A stretch of DNA of 64,000 nt from contig JAOPGA020000144.1 of assembly GCA_026419775.2 (NCBI GenBank), positions 54,244-118,243 of the forward strand, given 5' to 3'. Below are positions 57,790 through 64,000 of the stretch, piece after piece. Position numbers and translations under genes: made by a program. The notes beneath the pieces were generated by a model. It did no database searches. It had not been told where the DNA came from and was given only the letters and a program-made list of their open reading frames with translations. Numbering within the stretch: the first letter of the stretch is position 1; each line of letters opens with the position of its first letter. The stretch comes from Acrasis kona. Its lineage: Eukaryota > Heterolobosea > Eutetramitea > Acrasida > Acrasidae.

Positions 57790-58210
57790 CGAGACTATCT
57801 TGCTATCCCAGGATCGGTCAAGGCTTGTTGTGCTTTTTGCTTCTTCAAATGCTTCGGACAGTTGCAGTATTGGGTGCATCTGCCGGTAATGGGAGTTCCA
57901 TGCCCTGTTCATTTAAATCATTCAGTTCCTGTAATTCATCCAAAATGCGATTCGCCATTGGTTCTAAGGCGGCATCATCTTGAATTTCTTCAATGACAAT
58001 TGTTGGAATTTCAATCGTCGATAATGGAACTCTGTATAAGCCTGGTGCTGAGTTGCAAAATGGTGCATAAATTAGCGGGTGAACTTGATCAAACACGATT
58101 GTAGATGGTAATAACGCAAAAGGGGGTGATTGGTTGCAGGTAATCATGTTTCGACCGTTGATCAATTTTTCATAGCCGAAGATTCTTTGATTCATAATGA
58201 CTCTCATCAT
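57790..58210 (-). pseudogene. Decayed copy of the right-edge gene (63100-64000)
   Basis: The minus frame 57845-58210 encodes VHPLIYAPFCNSAPGLYRVPL, IEIPTIVIEEIQDD and NDLNEQGMELPLPADAPNTAT, closely matching the protein at the right edge. After ADAPNTAT a single-base deletion shifts the frame. The shifted frame continues the match (PKHLKKQKAQQALTDP) and then homology ends. The C-terminal half is missing. Confidence 0.7.
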
Positions 58211-58359
58211 AGCACTTTATTAACAGTGGATCAATCTGAGTTAAAGTTGCTAATACATGAACATAGTGGTTGATATTTTCAATTGAGAATTTGTTTATCA
58301 TTGTATAGATCGGTGTTTTTAAAGACCATCCCCAGGAGTAATATAACTCAAACCCAACC

Positions 58360-58951
58360 CTAAGTTACTTTGAGAAACGACGCCCTGTCTGTACAATCGT
58401 AGCAAATGAGAAAGCAGTCTTGATTTTTCATCTCGGGCCTTGTAACCAGGGAAGGCGCTCTGCATGTGGTATCTATTTGTGTGAGAATGAGAGAATGTAT
58501 GATTTATACCGAGGCAAGTCATAAGCACTTGTACACCAGAGACTTGAAATAGACGATAGTAGTGGTCTTCAATGGTCGGATCATAGAACTCTACAAAAAG
58601 GTCTTGAATGAATTTGACCACTAATGCTGACTTCCCAACATTTGTTCCGCCAACGACTGCCAACTGCACATCTAATTTCTTGTTAGTTTTCTTGTTTTTG
58701 GCTTCGTTAATTTTCAACAGTTTATAGCAAACTCTGAAGTTATGTGTGATATTTGTGCTAAAGTATTTGTATTTTTCGTTCCATATCCTCGACCATACTA
58801 AATCAGATTGAAAAAACGATTGGTATTGCTTGCATACAACACAAAGGTTGTTGGCCATAAAGTCAGTGATTGGCAAAAAAATAACAACGATGCTCAAGAT
58901 ATCGTGGCTCAGTATATTGTTCTGGTTCATGGATATTGTTTTTGTCTTCAT
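58360..58951 (-). CDS. F-box fused to a Ras-like GTPase, possibly truncated
   Basis: Exons 58510-58951 and 58360-58472 with a 37-nt phase-1 intron give 184 residues. An F-box ([19 protein letters not shown]...VWSRIW) is joined through a Lys/Asn linker to a Ras fold: P-loop GGTNVGKSA, switch [13 protein letters not shown]. After splicing the G3 region reads DTTCRA instead of DTAGQE, followed by [18 protein letters not shown]. The frame stops before NKxD. The missing Gly/Gln of G3 and absent G4 argue against GTP hydrolysis. F-boxes recruit SCF ubiquitin ligases. It is either a degenerate regulator or a pseudogene cut short by the neighbouring repeat. Confidence 0.6.
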
Positions 58952-58975
58952 TGTTCGAGAATGGTTAAGCAAAAT

Positions 58976-60344
58976 TTGCTATGAGAACTGGACTTTACAA
59001 CCCTCTTCGAGTTTGTCTGACTTCCTTATTAATATCTCCTTTGGACTCTTCATGGTTTGTCACTCTATTCTAAAAATATTAATGCTGTCTCTTAGGTTTG
59101 ATGATGTAGACTATACGCAGGCAGACACTCGCTGGTGTATAGATGCAACTATGATGGAGCTAAAGTAATTGTAAAAACACATTCAGGTGCCTTTGCAAGA
59201 CGGTCAGAAGTGGATCTTTTAAAAAGAGAATTCAAAATTGGACAATTGTTATGCTCGAATTGCTGTTATACTGCAAAATACCTAGAGATTTTGGAAGAAG
59301 AAAGCGAAGATGGAAGGTATAAGGCTGCAATCATCATGGAGGATTGTGGTGCAAAAAGCCTGTCATCTATGATACCTCCCGCTGGATTCTCAATAACTGA
59401 ATTTCTTAAAATTTCAATATCGTGCGCTAAGGGAGTTCAAGCTGTGCATAGAAATAACATTATACACAAAGGTATTTGGTCTTTCATTTTCGGTATAACG
59501 TTATAGATATCAAGCCGAGTAACATGCTAGTTGGAGACGACGGTTTCGTGTATCAAATTGATTTCGGGTGTGCAACCAAGTTGCAAGAGCAAATGGAGCA
59601 AGCTTCGGCCAGTTTAAAAAAGACATATGGGACTCTTGCTTACGTATCACCAGGTGCGTACATTCAACTTGTTTAATTTCTTACCATGACAGAACAAACT
59701 GGTCGCATCAATAGATCAATCGACTACAGAACAGATTTTTACAGCATGGTAAGTTACATTGATTCACTGTTGCTCAATCATTTAGGGGGTTACATTTTAC
59801 CAATTACTCACCGGTAAACTTCCATTTCAATCAAGAGACCTGATGGAACTCATCCATCAACACATTGCCGTGGAGCCACCTCCACTGCCCTCGCACGTCC
59901 CACCAGTCTTGCGTGACATTGTATCAAAATTACTCAACAAGGATGCAACAGATCGCTACCAATCAAACCAAGGAATCATTCACGATCTACAAACATGTCA
60001 AGAAAATTTAATCTAAAACAAAAATGGAACATTTTCAATCGAACCATTTGAAATCGCAAAGTGCGATTACATTGATCGGTTCACCCTACCCAAACATTTA
60101 TACGGAAGAGATTCCGAAATCAAATCTCTTTTGGATTGTTTCACTCGCGTTGCAACTACAGGCAACACGGAGGTATTGTTCGTAACTGGTTACTCTGGTA
60201 TCGGAAAATCATCACTCTTCAGAGAACTTCAAAGATCTGTTCAAGTTAGACACGGATATCTCGTGAGCGGCAAGTATGACCAACTAGAGAGAAATGTTGC
60301 ATACGGAGCGATTGTGGAGGCGCTTCAAACGCTAGTGAATGGAG
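58976..60344 (+). pseudogene. Bacterial-type Ser/Thr kinase-AAA sensor protein, broken and truncated
   Basis: Exons separated by introns 59472-59506, 59654-59692 and 59749-59785 restore a kinase: VYRCNYDGAKVIVK (VxxK), NNIIHKDIKPSNML (catalytic loop), YQIDFGCATKL (DFG), [33 protein letters not shown]. An in-frame TAA at 60014 then interrupts QENLI. The same frame goes on with KHLYGRDSEIKSLLDCF and the ATPase P-loop VTGYSGIGKSSLFREL, KYDQLERNVAYGA. This is the domain order of bacterial kinase/ATPase/GAF/histidine-kinase sensors. The 5' end also has an unresolved frame change near 59100. The remainder is replaced by a Harbinger fragment. Confidence 0.8.
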
Positions 60345-60737
60345 TTCTTGTTGGACTTTTCAACAAGATTCCAAGACGCACCAACATCAAGACTTTTTGA
60401 GAATGTGTGCTTTATTATTGATGGAACAGAGTGTTTTCTTTATCGCCCTAGTGACAACCACATCCAACGGATCTACTATTCTGGAAAAAAGAAGAGGCAT
60501 ATGATGAAATATCACATTGTTGTTTCTATTGTTGATGGTCGCATTCTTGATGTATGTGGTCCATACTACGGTAAGGTCCATGACATAACTATGGACCAGA
60601 TCCTGGATAGAGTCAAACAACATTGTTTTACAAGAAGTCTCAGAGAACATTTGATGAGCTTGTATTTACTCAAACTTTATAAATTTATTTTTTTGAAACA
60701 TTTGTCATACTCCCGTTTACACGTTATGCTCAAATAA
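60345..60737 (+). mobile_element. PIF/Harbinger transposase catalytic fragment
   Basis: Encodes CFIIDGTECFLYRPSDN, IYYSGKKKRHMMKYHIVVS and GPYYGKVHDITM, the first two catalytic Asp blocks of the DDE_4 (Harbinger) family. The third acidic residue and the N-terminal HTH are missing. It fuses directly to the end of the kinase-ATPase pseudogene. Confidence 0.75.
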
Positions 60738-61329
60738 TAGATGGTGCGAACGTTAATGTCTCAACGTAGAATGGAATTCTGAATGGTTATTCTAAAGTAA
60801 TTAGTATTAGAGCCTGATTCTAGGTTATAATCTAATTGTACGTTGAGTATTTTTATCCTTTCTCTGTTAGTTAACGAACAGAATAGATGGTTTCTCCGAG
60901 GCATTCCATGTTGTAGGTTATTTACCGAACAATCATGCGATTAGCATTTTGATCTTGCCTTACTGTCCGTTAACGAACGTAAACAGATGGTCTTTCCAAA
61001 GCATTCTATGATGTAAATCTTTAACCATACAGTAATGCGATCGGCATTTTTGATCTAAAAAGTATGTATGGAAATGAAATTGTATGCTATGTATAAAAGT
61101 AATAAAAAGAGTAAATAAATGGTGTTTGAATTGTATCCTTCGATAGAAACCTATTAAAAGTAAACGGTAGTGAATGAATGCCCTTCCCAAAAAAAGTAAA
61201 AAAGAGGGATTCTAATAGTGATGTGTGTAAAGTAACCTCAAGTATACACTGTATACGTGTTCACTACAATGTGAGTGGTCAACCTAATGGGTTGTAATCA
61301 TTATAAACTCATTGAGCAATGTTTAAAAC
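60738..61329. other. Intergenic stretch with a diverged tandem repeat
   Basis: No ORF of note. It contains the tandem repeat at 60871-61060. The rest is the upstream region of the ankyrin gene. Confidence 0.4.
60871..61060 (+). repeat. Two diverged tandem units of about 95 bp
   Basis: Both units begin TTAACGAAC and share AGATGGT...TCC...GCATTC...ATG.TGTA, AATGCGAT and GCATTTTTGATCT-like blocks in the same order. Identity is partial, so the duplication is old. Confidence 0.65.
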
Positions 61330-62568
61330 ATGTTGAATTCAAAGAACACCGGTGTTGTGCTACCTGTTGAGATTTGGAAAATTATATCGGATTTTTACTT
61401 TGACGCCGAAACTATTCCGTATACAAAGTCGGACGAAGAAATTGTACCTATATACGAAAGCTTTCAACGCCAACTATTTACTATACTTTCAATTTGCAAA
61501 GGGAACGAAGAGGTAGTCGAAATGATTCTTAGTGAATGGTTTGAAAAGAGTTTTGAACAGCTGAACCTAATAATGCAGTCGGGATTTTTTTCGCTTATTA
61601 AAATAATCTACAGCCTCAAGAACCCACAATATCGATTCAACGTTCTTGTGGAGTACGGATTATTAAAAGAAAATGGATATGATGAGATAATGGGAGTACA
61701 ACACGAAGAAGAAAAATGTATTAACATAATCAAAAATCTACTGAATGATGAGCGTGTTGACCCCAACTTCGCTAAAATTGGACCAATTTACGATAATCCT
61801 AATTTTATTCATTTAGCTTGTCGTGACGGAAACGTAGATCTTGTTCGATTGTTTCTTAATAATAAGCGTGTTGACCGTGGGGAAGATTACGAATGCATTC
61901 AATTTGCCTGCTCTGAAGGGCACACTGATGTAGTTAAACTACTTTTAGATGATCCACGTGTTGATCCTGCTGCAGAAGATAACAGGGCCATTAAAGAAGC
62001 TTGTAGGAATGGGCACACTGATGTAGTTAAACTACTTTTAGATGATCCTCGTGTTGATCCTAGTGTACGGAACAATAAGTATTTTTTAGAATATAATTCA
62101 AATAGGCAAAGAGATGGAGCTAATCGACTATTAAATGATCCATATTTTAAACCTGGTTCAGATGACAATGCAGCACTTTTGGATGCTTGTAGGAATGGTC
62201 ACACAGATATAGTCAAACTACTTATAAATTATTCACGTTTTGATCCTAGTGCATTCGACAATGCAGCACTTTTGGATGCTTGTAGGAATGGTCACACAGA
62301 TATAGTTAAACTACTTTTAAATGATCCTCGTGTTGATCCTGGAAAAAGATGGAGCCTTATTCTATCATGTGTTTGTTCTAAAGGACACAAAGATGTAGTT
62401 GAACTACTTCTTAGTGATCCACGTGTCGATCCTAGCGTAGATGACAACATTGCCATAAGGAACGCTAGAGAACATAAGAAATCAGATGTAGTTCAACTTC
62501 TTTTGAAAGATGAACGTGTGAGAATAAAACTGGGCGATGACTTTTGTGAAGATATCCTCAAACAATAA
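61330..62568 (+). CDS. Ankyrin-repeat protein with F-box-like start
   Basis: 412 residues, one exon. The N-terminus (VLPVEIWKIISDFY) resembles a minimal F-box. From residue 160 about seven or eight ankyrin repeats follow with consensus ACRNGHTDVVKLLLDDPRVDPSxDDNxAI. One repeat (around 255-280) is degenerate. Several repeats are nearly identical in DNA as well, so the array expanded recently. Likely a protein-binding adaptor, possibly an SCF receptor. The stop lies in AATAAA. Confidence 0.85.
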   Translation: MLNSKNTGVVLPVEIWKIISDFYFDAETIPYTKSDEEIVPIYESFQRQLFTILSICKGNEEVVEMILSEWFEKSFEQLNLIMQSGFFSLIKIIYSLKNPQYRFNVLVEYGLLKENGYDEIMGVQHEEEKCINIIKNLLNDERVDPNFAKIGPIYDNPNFIHLACRDGNVDLVRLFLNNKRVDRGEDYECIQFACSEGHTDVVKLLLDDPRVDPAAEDNRAIKEACRNGHTDVVKLLLDDPRVDPSVRNNKYFLEYNSNRQRDGANRLLNDPYFKPGSDDNAALLDACRNGHTDIVKLLINYSRFDPSAFDNAALLDACRNGHTDIVKLLLNDPRVDPGKRWSLILSCVCSKGHKDVVELLLSDPRVDPSVDDNIAIRNAREHKKSDVVQLLLKDERVRIKLGDDFCEDILKQ

Positions 62569-62646
62569 AAACGGAACCTACTTGATTATTTGAATGAAAA
62601 GCATGTTTTTTTATATTGAGATTAAATTTATTGTCACTTCCTCTTT

Positions 62647-62892
62647 TTGTTTTATGTAGTCATCCTTCTTCCTTCTAACATGTTTGTAGATGTCAAAGGC
62701 AGCAAAGTTGTCACCTTAACACATGAGGATGTCTCTACACATGAGAGAACAAGAACCTTAACCAAGTATTTGACGATCAAATTAACCTGTGATTATAAAT
62801 CTGGCTTTGAGTTGAGTAATCTTGGGGTTTCCTACAATATCGCGAACGAAGTGAGCGATGGTTATGAGACTTGTGGTGAAGAGAGTGTTTGA
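62647..62892 (+). CDS. Small hypothetical ORF (up to 81 aa)
   Basis: Plus ORF; the better start is probably the internal ATG (MFVDVKGSKVV). Thr/Lys/Glu-rich, beta-like, two cysteines, no domain known. It lies between the ankyrin gene and the convergent right-edge gene. Confidence 0.3.
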   Translation: MFYVVILLPSNMFVDVKGSKVVTLTHEDVSTHERTRTLTKYLTIKLTCDYKSGFELSNLGVSYNIANEVSDGYETCGEESV

Positions 62893-62951
62893 CTTTGTCG
62901 GAGCGGTAGCGACTAGTGAAGTGAACTCTTAATTTCTAGATAAAAATCCAA

Positions 62952-63202
62952 ATCGCCGCAGGCGATCCAGTTGACAGAGTCTTTATTGTAATATACACGT
63001 GTGTTCTCTTCAAAAAAAAAAACAACTGCGTAGCAGTTGGAAAAATAAACCAATACATTCATTACTTGGTGGGAATAGTGCGAAGCACTATTTCCGTGTT
63101 CATTGTAATGGCTCATCATCCATCGTATCCATATTGGCATCATCAGGGTCTAACTCATCACTCAACTCCTGTACATTCTGTGTGTGACGTGAAGCGTCAC
63201 AC
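62952..63202. repeat. Cluster of short perfect hairpins
   Basis: Four perfect inverted repeats with 3-5-nt loops: ATCGCC GCA GGCGAT (62952-62966), CAACTGC GTA GCAGTTG (63023-63039), AATAGTGC GAA GCACTATT (63074-63092) and GTGTGACG TGAAG CGTCACAC (63182-63202). The palindrome ACACGTGT lies at about 62996. The cluster spans the 3' end and flank of the minus-strand gene at 63100. Confidence 0.75.
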
Positions 63203-64000
63203 GTACCAAGAGCACTCCGTGCGCTATAAGAATTGGTGTTAGTATTAACATCTCCAGTGAGGTTGACTGGTGCCATGTGATTTTGGGCACTGCTCTCCGA
63301 GTCAGTGGCCATGGAACTAGTTGGTGGTGGATGTGGGCTTTGGTTTTGCCTTTGGGGTTCTGGTTGGGCCCCTCCTGCTTTGGCAAATAATTTTGACCAG
63401 TACTTTTTATTCTTTTCCTTCTCTTTTTCCTTTAGATATTTCCGTCTTTTATTGGGATGGAATTGGAGGTAATTCAGATCAGGATCGGTCAAGGCTTGTG
63501 TAGCTTTTCGCTTTTTCGAATGCTTCGGATCAGTTGCAGTATTGGGTGCATCTGCCGGTAATGGGCGTTCCATGCCCTGTTCATTTAAATCATTCGGTTC
63601 CTGTAAATCATCCAAAATGTTTGCTGCTATTGGTTCTAATTGTTGAGCAACATCATCATCTTGAATCTCTTCAATGACAATCGATGGTATTTCGACTGCC
63701 GGCAAAGGAACTCTGTACAAGCCTGGTGCTGTATTGCAAACTGGTGCATATATCAGCGGGTGAATTGTGTCAAACACGAGTGGAGTTAATAACGCAGGAG
63801 GGGTGACGATTGGTCGCAGGTACTCGTGAATTGACCTTTGATCACTGTTTCGAAGTTGGTTATGAAACTCACTAGATAACGCAACTCCGTGCTCCTTCTG
63901 CAGCGCCTTTATTATTCTCTGTGCAGCGAACGTTGTCCGCTGCGTGTGCTTGTCACTATAAAATCCAACAGTCCGTGCAAAGCATTTTTTGGTTAATTGT
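63100..64000 (-). CDS. Lineage-specific hypothetical protein (5' end beyond window)
   Basis: The minus frame is open from the right edge (first codons QLTKKCFARTVGFYSD) to a stop at 63100, about 300 codons. Blocks: KHTQRTTFAAQRIIKAL, a Pro-rich part with IYAPVCNTAPGLYRVPLP, an acidic stretch (IVIEEIQDDD), a basic stretch (PKHSKKRKAT, NKRRKYLKEKEKEKNKK), then Ser/Pro/Gln-rich disorder and an acidic tail. A decayed paralogue lies at 57790-58210. Dispersal, a basic-acidic layout and location in accessory DNA suggest a mobile-element or fast-evolving family gene. Function unknown. Confidence 0.55.
   Translation of the reverse strand, partial: QLTKKCFARTVGFYSDKHTQRTTFAAQRIIKALQKEHGVALSSEFHNQLRNSDQRSIHEYLRPIVTPPALLTPLVFDTIHPLIYAPVCNTAPGLYRVPLPAVEIPSIVIEEIQDDDVAQQLEPIAANILDDLQEPNDLNEQGMERPLPADAPNTATDPKHSKKRKATQALTDPDLNYLQFHPNKRRKYLKEKEKEKNKKYWSKLFAKAGGAQPEPQRQNQSPHPPPTSSMATDSESSAQNHMAPVNLTGDVNTNTNSYSARSALGTCDASRHTQNVQELSDELDPDDANMDTMDDEPLQ

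Noticed and set aside
58350-58366. Telomere-like CAAACCCAACCCTAAG
   Set aside because: One imperfect stretch only, with no repetition, inside an intron/end region of the F-box-Ras gene.
1-64000. tRNA, rRNA or CRISPR arrays
   Set aside because: I looked for tRNA T-loop signatures (GGTTCGAATCC-like) and regularly spaced repeats and found none; short repeats here are hairpins or transposon ends.

Overview
The window is nuclear DNA of a compact, moderately AT-rich protist genome. Genes are short and closely packed on both strands. Almost all introns I could place by restoring reading frame are 34-55 nt with GT..AG ends. Proteins such as the Misato homologue, GWT1/PIG-W, choline-phosphate cytidylyltransferase, PYROXD1-like oxidoreductase and a PB1-UBA protein are eukaryotic. 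The style (tiny introns, BTB-WD40 and ankyrin proteins of repeated sequence, bacterial-type Ser/Thr kinase-ATPase) suggests a free-living amoeboid protist, perhaps heterolobosean (Naegleria/Acrasis-like). That is an inference from gene style; no marker gene here proves it.

Layout. 1-5.2 kb: the N-terminal part of a secreted or membrane protein at the left edge, then poorly conserved or decayed ORFs and a GTT microsatellite. 5.4-9.5 kb: a large modular gene encoding a Crinkler/RHS-like P-loop NTPase, a PD-(D/E)xK-like motif, a coiled coil, and an OTU-type cysteine protease flanked by short domains. Its modules are separated by near-identical introns, and a decayed extra module follows. 9.5-12.3 kb: gene fragments (alpha/beta hydrolase, methyltransferase). 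12.3-32.5 kb: the core gene-dense stretch (RGS, cupin, thioredoxin-TPR-DnaJ fusion, Misato, PB1-UBA, EamA transporter, BTB-WD40, class IV aminotransferase, PYROXD1-like, GWT1, a mitochondrial coiled-coil protein, EF-hand, NAD-epimerase). 33-50.2 kb: a transposon graveyard with hAT, Mutator-like and CACTA-like remnants and two elements with recognisable terminal inverted repeats (38775-44005 and 46674-50231). All nine ambiguous 'n' bases fall here. 50.2-56.7 kb: PI-PLC, a decayed mucin-like gene, a secreted intradiol dioxygenase, a secreted beta-helix protein and PCYT1. 56.7-64 kb: accessory DNA with an F-box/Ras fusion, a broken bacterial-type kinase-ATPase cut by a Harbinger fragment, an ankyrin protein, and two copies of a lineage-specific gene, one of them decayed.

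The core genes serve unrelated housekeeping roles (GPI-anchor synthesis, phosphatidylcholine synthesis, protein folding, autophagy-like adaptor, G-protein control); no operon-like logic is visible. Many genes end with a TAA stop lying inside or touching AATAAA, and convergent genes can be as close as 7-16 nt, so 3' UTRs must be very short. The most unusual locus is the modular NTPase-nuclease-OTU gene at 5.4-9.5 kb.
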